DNA of 64,000 nucleotides from JABMQB01 sp963678235 (GCA_963678235.1 OY782766.1:4030001-4094000), one strand, 5' to 3'; positions 18,047 to 29,100 are shown, counted from the stretch's first letter. Program-made: numbers and translations. The notes: generated by a model not told the origin, from the sequence alone.

Positions 18047-20428
18047 ATGTATAACCTAAAGATTACTATTCGTCGTTTATTAAAAGACAAGGCTTTCGCC
18101 GGCATCAATATTTTTGGCCTTGTAATTGGGATTACTTCATTTTTGGTTTTGTTCCTGTACGTATCGAATGAAAAGAGTTTCGATAAACATATAAGCGGGC
18201 ACGAACAAATCTATCGTGTAACTTCCATTCCCGGTGGTCGTGAAAATGCCCCATGGGCAAGAAGCCTTGGGATTATCAAACCTGCCTCAGCCAATATTCC
18301 TGAAATTGAAATGGCAACCCAGTTTACACATTGCGCAGTGGGCAATATCAAAATTGGCGATAATTCGATCCAACAGCCTAATATTATGTCTGTTGATCTC
18401 AATTTTACCAAAATGTTTGATGTTGAGACAATAGTGGGTGATATTAATGAAATTGAAAAACCAAATACAGTTTTTATTAGCGAAGATTTTGCAAAGAAAT
18501 ATTTTAGAGGAATTAGCCCAATTGGGCAAAGCATTAACATAGAAGCTTTGCAGTATTCAAGGGATTTGGGCGATTATGAAATTAAGGGCATTGTAAAGAA
18601 CACACATCCGAAAACACATTTTAAATATGAATTGTTGATTTCTCAAAAGGGAGGATTACAGGAACGTATCGAACAACAACCAACTCAAAAAACACAATGG
18701 TTGTATAGTTATTTTAAACTTAAAAAAGGGGCATCGTCTAAGTTGGTTGCTCAAAAAGTACAGGCATTTTACGATGCAAGCAGTTTGAAACAAACACGTG
18801 GTCCAAAAGAATACGCATTTGCTTTATTTCCGATGGATGATATTCACCTAAAATCAGATTATCGTTTTGAGTTAAGGGAGAGTTCAAGCAAAATAAATAT
18901 CGGATTGTTTATTGCCATTTCCTTTATCATTTTGCTGGTGTCGTTAATGAATTTTACCAATTTAACCATTGCTAAACTGATTAAACGTTCAAAAGAGCTT
19001 GGTCTAAAAAAGTCGATTGGTGCAAACCAGGCGCAACTAATCAGGCAGGTTTTAACAGAAGTACTTTTCTTTTGTTTCCTTTCCATAGGAATTTCGCTAA
19101 TTGCCATTGAGATTACAAAACCTTTAATTAACCGTTTTTTTGATATTGAATTTGCAATTTATTATGCTGAGCCGGTTTTTGTTTTGAGTATTTTGGCAGT
19201 TCTTGTAGTTTGTCTCGGATCAACAGCTTTGTTTATTTCAGTGTTTTTGTTTGGGCAAAACTCAACCATTAATATTCTTTCAGGGAAAGCTAATTATTCT
19301 GGAAATTATGTGCTAAAATCCTTGCTGGTTGGTCAGGTTGCCATAGTTGTTATATTAATGTCCGGAACATTTTTGGTGAATAAACAGATCAACTTTGTGC
19401 TCAACAAGCCACTGGGCTTCGATCAGGAAAATGTAGTGGTGCTTGAATTAAAAGACCGTTCGAAAGATCCGGCGGTATTTGTAAATGAATTGAAAAAGCA
19501 AAGTTTTATTTCTTCCGTTGGGATGACTGCCCAACATTTTGGATATCCCGCACAGGAAATTCCTTTGAGTGGTATGGGTATCGATGGGTCGGCAGAATTT
19601 GTTTTTGCCAATTACGACTACCTGAAAACCATGAATATTAAATTGATTGAGAACTGGATTAATCCAGAAGAGGATCAGGTTAATGGAATGGTAGTCAACA
19701 ATCACCTGTATAAAAGGCTTTTGGAGAGGCATGGAAGTATGGAAGCAGTAAATGCATACCAGCAAACCCAGCCTTTGGAACAGGGACAGAGCCGTATAAA
19801 TTTTATTGGAGTTGCCGACGATTTTAATTACAGTTCAGCACATGAATCAATTGGCGACTTTGCATTTTTATTGAGCGAATTTAGGCACGTTTCTCGTTTT
19901 ATTCATGTTCGTTTAGGGAGTGGTAGTTTGCATAATGCCATGGGTTCCATTCGCGAAACCTGGGAAAATCATTACCCGGGTCAGGAATTGTCATACTTCT
20001 TTTTGGATGAGAAAATAGCCCAACAATACAAAGCTGAAACGATTTTGAGCCGAATCCTTTTTACTTTTTCTATTCTTGGAATATTAATAAGCATGATTGG
20101 TATTAGTGCTTTGGCGCTGTTTATATCACAACAACGCACAAAAGAAATTGGCATCCGCAAAGTAAATGGTGCAAAAATCTCAGAAGTACTCACATTGCTA
20201 AATAAAGACTTTGTAAAATGGGTTGCCATCGCTTTTGTAATCGCCACGCCAATAGCCTGGTATGCAATGCACAAGTGGCTCGAAAACTTTGCTTACAAAA
20301 CCAACCTCAGTTGGTGGATTTTTGCCCTTGCCGGGATATTTGCTTTGGGAATTGCTCTATTTACGGTTAGTTGGCAAAGCTGGAAAGCTGCCAATAGAAA
20401 TCCAGTTGAAAGTTTAAGGTATGAATAA
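18047..20428 (+). CDS. FtsX/MacB-type ABC transporter permease (paralog 7)
   Basis: 793 residues from the ATG at 18047. First helix near 21-41 (INIFGLVIGITSFLVLFLYV), first periplasmic domain to about 285, helix cluster with KELGLKKSIGAN, second module from about 425, and a final cluster with KEIGIRKVNGA. The tail is of the consensus type (LNKDFVKWVAIAF, KWLENFAYKT, LSWWIFALAG, NRNPVESLRYE). Its stop codon is fused to a class 3 spacer. Confidence 0.94.
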   Translation: MYNLKITIRRLLKDKAFAGINIFGLVIGITSFLVLFLYVSNEKSFDKHISGHEQIYRVTSIPGGRENAPWARSLGIIKPASANIPEIEMATQFTHCAVGNIKIGDNSIQQPNIMSVDLNFTKMFDVETIVGDINEIEKPNTVFISEDFAKKYFRGISPIGQSINIEALQYSRDLGDYEIKGIVKNTHPKTHFKYELLISQKGGLQERIEQQPTQKTQWLYSYFKLKKGASSKLVAQKVQAFYDASSLKQTRGPKEYAFALFPMDDIHLKSDYRFELRESSSKINIGLFIAISFIILLVSLMNFTNLTIAKLIKRSKELGLKKSIGANQAQLIRQVLTEVLFFCFLSIGISLIAIEITKPLINRFFDIEFAIYYAEPVFVLSILAVLVVCLGSTALFISVFLFGQNSTINILSGKANYSGNYVLKSLLVGQVAIVVILMSGTFLVNKQINFVLNKPLGFDQENVVVLELKDRSKDPAVFVNELKKQSFISSVGMTAQHFGYPAQEIPLSGMGIDGSAEFVFANYDYLKTMNIKLIENWINPEEDQVNGMVVNNHLYKRLLERHGSMEAVNAYQQTQPLEQGQSRINFIGVADDFNYSSAHESIGDFAFLLSEFRHVSRFIHVRLGSGSLHNAMGSIRETWENHYPGQELSYFFLDEKIAQQYKAETILSRILFTFSILGILISMIGISALALFISQQRTKEIGIRKVNGAKISEVLTLLNKDFVKWVAIAFVIATPIAWYAMHKWLENFAYKTNLSWWIFALAGIFALGIALFTVSWQSWKAANRNPVESLRYE

Positions 20429-20553
20429 GCCTCCCCTAACCCCTCCAAAGGAGGGGAACTTGGAGCTGCAAAATTGAAAAAAATAGACAGGTATAAAAAT
20501 TACAAATAATCACTGTCCTAACTCCTCCCCTTTGGGGAGGTTGAGAGGGGCTT
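20427..20553. repeat. Spacer repeat class 3, copy 2
   Basis: It begins within the stop codon of permease 7 and ends 11 bases before the start of permease 8. About three mismatches over 127 bases separate it from 22834-22960. The hairpin CCTCCCCTTTGGGGAGG (20524-20540) ends only 24 bases before the ATG of permease 8 and will be in its leader if the two genes share a transcript. Confidence 0.88.
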
Positions 20554-20564
20554 TAAATAATAAA

Positions 20565-22835
20565 ATGAAATCAATAATTCGTAGTTTTCTCAAAAGGAAA
20601 TTTAGTTCAACCATTATCATCATTAGCCTTTTTGTGGCTTTTGTCTCGACATTCTTAATTGCCGGGTTTGTAATTAATGAATACTCTGTGGATAGTTACC
20701 ACTCAAAGAAGGAAAACATTTATCGGTTGTTATCGGACGATCCATGGGAAGAAGGTCATACCTTCCCCCACATTACAAAAGCAGCTCCTGAGTTTATAAA
20801 AAATAGTTTCCCGGAAGTGGTGGATTATGTGCAATGGAACAAAAACGGCTATGAAAAACTGGAGGCAAACAACACTACTTTTTTTAAAGATTTTAAAATC
20901 TACGAAACGGGTGCTTCCTTTTTTGACATTTTCTCATTTAAGCTAATAGAAGGGGAACAATCCGCTGTTTTTCTTGACAGGAACAATATTGTGTTATCGG
21001 AAGAAACGGCCTTACGGATATTTGGATCCTCCAATGTGCTTGGTGAGCCAATCACCATAAAGCATCGGAATGAAACAAAAAACTATTTGGTTTCCGGTGT
21101 TGTGGAAACGCCTAAAAACAGGTCACATTTATATTTCGATATGCTAACCTCAATTGAAGGGAAAGAATTCAGGGGTTGTAATGCCTATTTATTGTTGAGG
21201 GAAAATACTTCAGCTGCCGATTTCGAAAAGAAACTTCAAAACCACAAGGCTGAAATTCCATTCTTCAGGAACGATACTAATGTAAACTATTACCTTGAAA
21301 ATTTGATGTCAATTTATATGTCTAAAGAATTAAAGACCAAAATAACCATTTTTGTTATCATCGCTGTTTTGATTCTTTTTGTGGCATTCTTTAATTATTT
21401 TAACCTCATATCGACACAGATTTTTGAACGTGAAAATGAGGTTAAGATCAAGCGAATAATTGGTGGGTCATATGCCAATATTGTTCGTTCATTGGCAGCT
21501 GAGTTCTCAATTCTTATACTTGGATCAACGCTTCTTGGATTTCTCGGAATAAAACTTTTCCTGCCTGTTTTTAATGCGATTAATCAATCGGCTTTGGTTT
21601 TTGCCGATTTTATGCAGCCAAAAGTACTTGGTTACATATTCTTGGTTGTAATTTTCGTATTTATTCTGAGTTATTTAGCTACTTTCTTGTACGTTAAAAA
21701 GCAAAGCAGGAGTGGAGCCTCAAAACTTAAGAAAGCAACATCATTCCCGGTGGTAAGCACTTTTCAGTTTGCAGTTTCTACGGTACTAATTATTTGCACT
21801 TTGTTTATCATTAAACAAATAAAATATGTGCATAGCAAAGATATTGGATTGAACCGTGATATTGTTGAAATGAGATTACCCCCATTAAATAACGACAAAT
21901 CGCTGGTTCTAAAAGAATTACTGTTGGAAAATCCGTCAATCGATAAGGTTTCGATATGCAGCGCATCTCCGGTAAGGGAAGGTGCAATGGTATTATATTC
22001 TTTCGAAGAAAATGGAGAAAAGAAAGAATATTCACCATTATATTTCTCTGGCGACCATGAGTATATCAATACCCTTGGAATAAGCCTTTTGGATGGGCAG
22101 GATTTTTATCCATCGGCAACACAAAACAGTAAGAAGTGTTTGGTTAACCAGGCAATGATCCAATATCTTAACCTGAAAGACCCGATTGGGAAAACTTTAC
22201 CAGGTTCAAAAAATGAGATTGTTGGCATTGTTTCCGATTTCCATTGGAATTCATTGGAGAATAAAATACCTCCTTCCATGATTGCATATTCGAATTCCGG
22301 TTCAAATGTTCTGGTAAAAATTAATCCTGAATTATATCAGGCAGGTTTGAAGCATGTTCAGGAAAGCTGGAACAAAACAATCCCTGATTTTCCTTTTGAT
22401 TATTGGACAATTGGCGATTGGTTTAATAAAAAACACGCGAAATACGACCTAATGGTCCGATTCATTACATTCTTTTGTTTTATTGCCATTTTCCTTTCCA
22501 TAATTGGATTAATAGCCAGGTCAATTATTACCATTAATTACAAAAGAAAAGAAATAGGAATCCGAAAGGTAAATGGTGCACGAATTTCGGAAGTGTTGTT
22601 TATGTTGAATAAAAAATTTATGGTTTGGGTCGCAATTGCCTATTTTACCGCAGTTCCTATTGCCTGGTTTGCAATGAACAAATGGCTCGAAAATTTTGCC
22701 TATAAGACAAAGCTCAGCTGGTGGATATTCGCTTTGTCCGGTTTATTGGCTCTTGGAATTGCACTATTGACTGTAAGTTGGCAGAGCTGGAAAGCTGCCA
22801 GCAGAAATCCTGTGGAAGCTTTAAGATATGAATAA
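20565..22835 (+). CDS. FtsX/MacB-type ABC transporter permease (paralog 8)
   Basis: 756 residues from the ATG at 20565. A frame extension from TTG 20532 only translates repeat DNA and is rejected. First helix near 14-35, first periplasmic domain shorter than in the neighbours (to about 255), helix cluster with NEVKIKRIIGGS, second module from about 400, and a final cluster with KEIGIRKVNGARISEVLFML. Consensus tail with KWLENFAYKT, LSWWIFALSG, SRNPVEALRYE. The first coupling motif (VKIKRIIGGS) is the most divergent of the set. Confidence 0.93.
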   Translation: MKSIIRSFLKRKFSSTIIIISLFVAFVSTFLIAGFVINEYSVDSYHSKKENIYRLLSDDPWEEGHTFPHITKAAPEFIKNSFPEVVDYVQWNKNGYEKLEANNTTFFKDFKIYETGASFFDIFSFKLIEGEQSAVFLDRNNIVLSEETALRIFGSSNVLGEPITIKHRNETKNYLVSGVVETPKNRSHLYFDMLTSIEGKEFRGCNAYLLLRENTSAADFEKKLQNHKAEIPFFRNDTNVNYYLENLMSIYMSKELKTKITIFVIIAVLILFVAFFNYFNLISTQIFERENEVKIKRIIGGSYANIVRSLAAEFSILILGSTLLGFLGIKLFLPVFNAINQSALVFADFMQPKVLGYIFLVVIFVFILSYLATFLYVKKQSRSGASKLKKATSFPVVSTFQFAVSTVLIICTLFIIKQIKYVHSKDIGLNRDIVEMRLPPLNNDKSLVLKELLLENPSIDKVSICSASPVREGAMVLYSFEENGEKKEYSPLYFSGDHEYINTLGISLLDGQDFYPSATQNSKKCLVNQAMIQYLNLKDPIGKTLPGSKNEIVGIVSDFHWNSLENKIPPSMIAYSNSGSNVLVKINPELYQAGLKHVQESWNKTIPDFPFDYWTIGDWFNKKHAKYDLMVRFITFFCFIAIFLSIIGLIARSIITINYKRKEIGIRKVNGARISEVLFMLNKKFMVWVAIAYFTAVPIAWFAMNKWLENFAYKTKLSWWIFALSGLLALGIALLTVSWQSWKAASRNPVEALRYE

Positions 22836-23020
22836 GCCTCCCCTAAGCCCTCCAAAGGAGGGGAACTTGGAGCTGCAAAATTGAAAAAAATAGACAGGTA
22901 TAAAAATTACAAATAATCACTGTCCTAACTCCTCCCCTTTGGGGAGGTTGGGAGGGGCTTCTTAAAAGGTCCCCCTTTGGGGGATATAGGAGGAGAACTA
23001 AAGAGGGGGTCATCTTTTTT
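22834..23020. repeat. Spacer repeat class 3, copy 3
   Basis: It begins in the stop codon of permease 8. It includes the forward module CCCTCCAAAGGAGGG, the reverse module CCTCCCCTTTGGGGAGG, and a third CCCCCTTTGGGGG module ending in GAGGGGGTCAT. The 166 bases between it and paralog 9 hold no recognisable site. Confidence 0.88.
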
Positions 23021-23186
23021 TAATGAAAATTAAATAAGAAGAAAGAATCTTCATGCAGCAAGTAGATCATCACTCAAAGTGGCACGCTGAAGGTAGCAGT
23101 TAAACCCTGTAACAATTTCTTTTTTTGGACGTCTTAAAAGTATTGATTGTGAACCTTAGCTTACTTTGACTTTAAAAAAACAACGT

Positions 23187-25550
23187 ATGATTTTTAATGA
23201 TTTACGAATTGGTTGGAGAAATATCAAAAAAAACGGGATTTTTTCCATCATAAATATTGCCGGTTTATCCCTTGGCATTGCAGTGGTAACGCTCATTCTT
23301 TTTTGGGTGGTCGATGAGGTAAATTATAACAAGTTCCACGAAAACCTGGATCAAATTTATACCGTGTATGAGCATCAGCAATATTCCGATGGGCAGGAAT
23401 TGTTTACCTCATGCACACCATTCCCTTTGGCGAAAGAATTAGTAAATGTATTTAGCGAAGTCGAAAATGCAACAACATTTTCAAACCTCGGAAAACAATT
23501 GATCCGTTATGGCGATAAAGAATATAAAGAGGGTCCATTAATTTGCACTGATAATGAGTTTTTAAAAATATTTTCATTTGAAATTGTACAGGGTGATGCA
23601 GATGCTTTGTCGGCACCTGACAAAATCATTATTAACGAAGAAATTGCCACCCTGCTATTTGGGAATGAGCCGGCACTGGGGAAAATGATCCGGTTGAACG
23701 ACAGGCATGATTATTCAGTTGGGGCGGTTGTAAAAACAGATAAACTAAAGTCAACAATTGATTTCAAGATTCTTGTCCCACTGCAATTGGTTGAAGCGTA
23801 TGGGGCCGATTTAAACCGTTGGGGCAATAACTGGCCTCGCACTTCATTACTTTTATCCGAAAATACCGATACCGATAAGTTAAACGATAAAATTGTAAAC
23901 TTCCTTAAGGAAAAAGATCAGCAGAATACCACTTTGCACCTTTCCCCTTTTGATAATGAACGATTACATTCATACTCGGGCAAACATAACCGGATTCAAT
24001 ATGTATATCAGTTTTTGGGCATTGCTTTCATAATTGTTCTAATCGCTTCCATTAATTTTATTAACCTTTCGACCGCCAAAGCTGAGCAGCGCCGCCCCGA
24101 AGTTGGGATCAGAAAAGTTTTAGGCGCAAACAAAACAACCATATTAAATCAATTTGTGCAGGAAAAGGGCATTTTAATAGGGTTGAGCTTGTTATTGAGC
24201 GTGATTCTGGTATTGGCATTTATCCCTGCGTTCCGATCGGTTTCTGACAAGGTAGTTACATTAAGTTTGTTGCAAAACAAGTATATGCTCTACATGCTTT
24301 TAACAGTAGTATTAAGTATTCTGGTTTTATCGGTCATTTATCCATCTTTTTATATTTCTTCATTTAATCCGGCACAAACTATAAAAAAATCACCAGCGAA
24401 GAAGAAAGTAGGATTAAAGAATTTATTGGTGATTGTTCAATTTGTATTATCGGTTGTATTGATTAGCTGTACGATATTCATTTCCAGACAATTAAAATAT
24501 ATCAATAATTACGATCTCGGTTATCAACAGGCAAACCTTATTTATCTTCCATTAAGTGGTGAAGCGAAAAATAAGCACGAAGCTTTGAGCCAAAAATTCA
24601 GCCAATTGCCGGGAATTGAAAGTTTAACCCGGTCGAGTAGGGTACCGTTTTATGGAGGGAATTCATCGTGGGGATATGACTGGGAAGGAAAGGACCCGGA
24701 TAATAAAGTGCTGATTTGCTCAATGTACGCCGACCGGGATTATTTTAAAACTATGGGCATAAAAATGGCGGATGGAGTCAATTTCCCTGAAATGTATTCT
24801 AAGGTTCTTGACCGCGATGAGGTTACCGCACCTAAGGTTATCCTTAACCAGGAAGCTGTAAAAAGAATGCATATTATGCAGCCCGTTGGAAAATATTTTA
24901 GGTCAGGAGGCGATTCTGAGAAAGGTTCGATTGTTGGGGTGGTTGAAGATTTTCATTTTCAGTCGCTGCATTCGGGAGTTGAACCACTGGTAATTTATCC
25001 CCTTTTTGATGAACCCGATTATATTATTGCCCGAATCGATCCAAAGGTTTTTTCGCAAACTATTGAAGAACTAAAAAGAACATGGAACAGTGTTTTGCCG
25101 GAATCAATTTGTGAAGTTAAATTTTTTGACGACAGCCTTGAATCGATGTACAATTCGGAGATTAAGATTTCGGGTTTGTTCCGGTACTTTTCAATTATCG
25201 CTATTTTTATTTCCTGCATTGGCTTATTCGGGCTTTCACTTTTTGTGATCGAACGCCGTAAAAAAGAAATCGGGGTGCGAAAAGTGAACGGCGCAAAAAT
25301 TGCCGAAGTAATGTTCCTGCTTAACAAAGACTTTGTTAGGTGGGTACTCATTGCATTTGTAATTGCCTGCCCGCTTGCCTGGTTTATCATGCTAAAATGG
25401 CTCGAAAATTTTGCCTATAAAACTAACTTAAGCTGGTGGGTTTTTGCGCTATCCGGGGCACTTGCGCTTATCATTGCTGTGTTAACAGTTACCTGGCATT
25501 CATGGAAAGCGGCAACACGAAATCCGGTGGAAGCTCTGAGATATGAATAG
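23187..25550 (+). CDS. FtsX/MacB-type ABC transporter permease (paralog 9)
   Basis: About 787 residues from the ATG at 23187; a TTG at 23166 would add seven basic residues and is less likely. First helix near 23-43 (IINIAGLSLGIAVVTLILFWV), first periplasmic domain to about 270, helix cluster with PEVGIRKVLGAN, second module from about 420, and a final cluster with KEIGVRKVNGAKIAEVMFLL. Consensus tail KWLENFAYKT, LSWWVFALSG, ATRNPVEALRYE. Followed at its TAG stop by a class 3 spacer and then a fossil tail. Confidence 0.94.
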   Translation: MIFNDLRIGWRNIKKNGIFSIINIAGLSLGIAVVTLILFWVVDEVNYNKFHENLDQIYTVYEHQQYSDGQELFTSCTPFPLAKELVNVFSEVENATTFSNLGKQLIRYGDKEYKEGPLICTDNEFLKIFSFEIVQGDADALSAPDKIIINEEIATLLFGNEPALGKMIRLNDRHDYSVGAVVKTDKLKSTIDFKILVPLQLVEAYGADLNRWGNNWPRTSLLLSENTDTDKLNDKIVNFLKEKDQQNTTLHLSPFDNERLHSYSGKHNRIQYVYQFLGIAFIIVLIASINFINLSTAKAEQRRPEVGIRKVLGANKTTILNQFVQEKGILIGLSLLLSVILVLAFIPAFRSVSDKVVTLSLLQNKYMLYMLLTVVLSILVLSVIYPSFYISSFNPAQTIKKSPAKKKVGLKNLLVIVQFVLSVVLISCTIFISRQLKYINNYDLGYQQANLIYLPLSGEAKNKHEALSQKFSQLPGIESLTRSSRVPFYGGNSSWGYDWEGKDPDNKVLICSMYADRDYFKTMGIKMADGVNFPEMYSKVLDRDEVTAPKVILNQEAVKRMHIMQPVGKYFRSGGDSEKGSIVGVVEDFHFQSLHSGVEPLVIYPLFDEPDYIIARIDPKVFSQTIEELKRTWNSVLPESICEVKFFDDSLESMYNSEIKISGLFRYFSIIAIFISCIGLFGLSLFVIERRKKEIGVRKVNGAKIAEVMFLLNKDFVRWVLIAFVIACPLAWFIMLKWLENFAYKTNLSWWVFALSGALALIIAVLTVTWHSWKAATRNPVEALRYE

Positions 25551-25551
25551 G

Positions 25552-25715
25552 AAGCCTCCCCTAACCCCTCCTAAGGAGGGGAACTTGGAGCTGCAAAATT
25601 GAAAAAATGAACATGTTTAAAAATTACAAATAATCCCAGACCTAACTCCTCCCCTTTGGGGAGGTTGGGAGGGGCTTCTTAAAAGTCCCCTTTTGGGGGA
25701 TTTAGAGATGGGGTC
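25552..25715. repeat. Spacer repeat class 3, copy 4
   Basis: It starts one base after the TAG stop of permease 9 and carries the same three hairpin modules (first module CCCTCCTAAGGAGGG here). It leads into fossil tail copy 5. Confidence 0.85.
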
Positions 25716-25734
25716 AAAATGAAAATTGAAAAAT

Positions 25735-25796
25735 AGCTGGAAAGCAGCTACGCGAAATCCGGTTGATCCCGATTAAATCCGGAACTAAGACACGAG
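25735..25796 (+). repeat. Fossil permease 3' tail with palindrome insert, copy 5
   Basis: The best-preserved front half: it encodes S-W-K-A-A-T-R-N-P-V-D, exactly the permease end, then a decayed palindrome TCCCGATTAAATCCGGA (25767-25783), then CTAAGACACGAG, readable as L-R-H-E with no stop. The permease body that should precede it is absent. The next 307 bases to the kinase show nothing recognisable. Confidence 0.78.
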
Positions 25797-26103
25797 CAGC
25801 AATCAGATCACTTTATATGAAAATCTAACTAAATAACAGTTTAGATTATGTTCATTATTTGGAATTTCATTACCGTTTGAAAACAATTAAAACGGTTGAT
25901 GTAAAATATAGATTGTTAGCTTGTTATGTCTTTCCAGGCAGTTTATTCCAATGTTTTAATTAGTAAAACTGACTTCCTATCTCAAAATAACCAAGTATAT
26001 TGTATTTTTATTAGGAATAATAAGGGAAGTAAAATTCTTCGATTAAATCTTATTTTATCTTAGGATGGAATATCGTATATCTCTTATTTGCTAAGAGGGC
26101 ATT

Positions 26104-29100
26104 ATGGGTTTTTGGAAATTAAAAAATAATCACATGATTAACCGGGTTATTTTCACATCTTGGTTTTATATTCTCGGTTCATTGTTTATCTGTACTAGTG
26201 CGCAGGTACGATTCACGCATTATTCTACTCAAAACGGATTGCCAAATGATTTTGTACTTTCCATCGTACAAGATCAAAATGGTTTTATGTGGTTTGGAAC
26301 TCATATTGGCGTTGTCCGCTACGATGGACATAGTTTTAATTTAATTCAACCCGATCCACAAAAAAGCAATAGTTTAAGCTATAAACATGTAAACAATTTG
26401 TATGGTGATTCACATGGGAATTTATGGATCAGATTTACTGAAAATGCACTAAATCGTTTACATATTCCAACAGGAGAGATAATTAATTATCCTACCGATA
26501 CGGTCAATTCTAGAGGAATTTCAAGTTTTAGGGGTATCGATATATTTGAAGACGTTGATTCAGTGGTGTGGTTAAAAAGCTACGAGGGTATGTTTCGCTA
26601 CAATAGTGAAACGGATGAGTTTAAATCAGTTTTGCCGGAATCAACTACCAGTAAATCTTTTCCCAGTAATAAAATTGCAACTGCAGTTGATGATTCATTG
26701 GGAAATTTATGGATTTTGACAACTAATGGTATAGGTCAGATTAACCGGGGTAGTTATGAAACAATATCGCTGGCAGAGGTGGTCAATCAACCAGAAATTG
26801 ATTCATTGAAAATCAATGCTCTATCTTCTGATCGCAAATCGACACTTTGGTTTAGCACTATAAATAATGGTTTATATAGTTATGATATCTCAAATAATAA
26901 ATTGAAGAATTATAGCCGGGATATTTCGAATGTACACTCCATTTTTTGTGATAGTGAAGGAGATGTTTATATATTCTCAAATACTGGCAATACATTATTT
27001 TATATCGATGTTGCGACAAAACCTGAAATTACTCTATCCACCTATCGGTTATTTAATACCAATGAGCAGGTGCGATTCTACAGGATAAATGAGGATAAAG
27101 CCGGGAATATCTGGATATCTTCTTCACAAGGCCTTGATATGTTTAACAAAAAGTCAGGAATTGTTCATTATAAACATAATCCAATTCAAAGTCAATCAAT
27201 AAGTTCCAATGTAATTAATTTTGCTTTTATCGATCAAACAAATAATTTATGGTTGAGTAATTATCGAAAGGGTTTGGATAAAGCAGACTTAAATCAAAAA
27301 CCATTTGAAGTATACTTCAATAATCCCGATCAAACAGACCATATCTTTTACGATTCAAATATTACTTCACTAATGGAAGATAGCCAAAATTATCTTTGGG
27401 TAGGTGCAACGGGAAAATCCATCATTCGCTTTGACCGGGAGACGAATTCATTTGAATCGGTTCAAGTTAAAGAAGATGAGCAGACCATGTTTTCGGCATT
27501 GTTTGAAGATAGCGAGGGCGACATTTGGGTTGGAAATTATTACGAAGGAATAGAACGAATTGATACAAGTTCGCTTCAGATAACCTATTCCGAAATCTAT
27601 TCAGAAAAAACTGTTGTTTTTGGTGTTCGTAAATTTGCAGAAGATAAGGATAAAAATATATGGTTTGTTTCATCATCTGGAGTACATAAGTGGGACAGAA
27701 AAACCCAGAAAATAATTCCCTATACCATCCTATATGACACCTACGATCCTAATCATGGGTTTTATCGAACATTAACAATCGATAAGGATGGAATAATATG
27801 GGCAGGTTCGTATAATGGGGGAATGGTACGTTATAATACGGAAACAAAAACGGTTCGTCGTTTTATGAATATTCCGGAAGACAAAACAAGCATTAGTGGT
27901 GATGGGGTTTATACTATTTACGAAGAAACAGACAGTACTTTTTTAATAGGAACGACTTTGGGTTTAAACCGATTTAATAAAAAAACGGAGCAATTCTCAC
28001 CTGTTGATTCGAAACAGAGCCTGTATAATTACAGTATTTATACAATTATCCCCGATGCCTTAAATAATTTGTGGATGGCTACCGATTATGGACTAATCCG
28101 TTTCAATAAAGAAAGCAAGGAATGCACTTTCTTTAACGAGGGAGATGGATTGCCCGCCAATGAATTTAATACAACAGCAAGTTGTTTGAGCCATAATGGT
28201 TTGATTTATCTCGGTTCCCCAAAAGGTATGTTGTATTTCGATTCGAATAAATTTACCAGTAATCCATATTTAGCAAAGCCAACAATTACCAACCTTCAAA
28301 TTGATAATGCCGATATTGGACCTGGTGATAGTTTAAATGGGAGGGTTGTGTTAAACAATCAAATTTGGGATACCAACGAACTGGTTTTAAAACACTTTGA
28401 GAACGATTTTACCCTCCAGTTTTCGGCGATGCATTTTGCCGTACCTGAAAACAATAGATTCTGGTATAAGCTTGAAGGGTACCGCAAAGATTGGTTGCAA
28501 ACAGATGCCAATCGAAGGTGGGCTTCGTTTACCGGATTGCAGCCCGGGCATTATACATTTAAGCTCAGGGCGACCAATAACGATGGGGTTCTGTGTAACC
28601 CGGAAGATGAAGTATCATTGAAAATTACAATAAAGCCACCTTTTTGGATGACGCTCTGGTTCAAAATACTTTTCCTTTTGTTTATAATAATTCTTGTCGG
28701 GTTTTTTATCAGGCAAAGGATTGTTGGCTTTAAAAAAAGTAACTTATTGTTGGAGCAAAAGGTTAAAGAACGTACTTTGGAGCTCGAGAAGGTTAATTCT
28801 TATTTAGAAGAGCAACAAGAAGAAATTAATTCGCAGAACGAAACCCTAAGGGCAACAAAAGAGGAAATTATAGAGCAAAATATTGAACTTGACAAACATA
28901 GAAATAAACTGGAATTATTGGTCGAAGAAAGAACATCAGAACTCATGGATGCTTTGAATAAAGCCAGGGAATCTGATCGTTTAAAAAGCTCGTTCCTGGC
29001 TAATATGTCGCACGAAATTCGCACGCCAATGAATGCTATAATTGGCTTTTCATCCTTACTTAAAGACGAAAGTATTGATGAAACAAAAAGAAAAGCTTTT

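Noticed and set aside
2147..25715. Regularly recurring intergenic repeats as a possible CRISPR array.
   Set aside because: The repeats are kilobases apart with genes between them, vary in length, and no cas gene is present.
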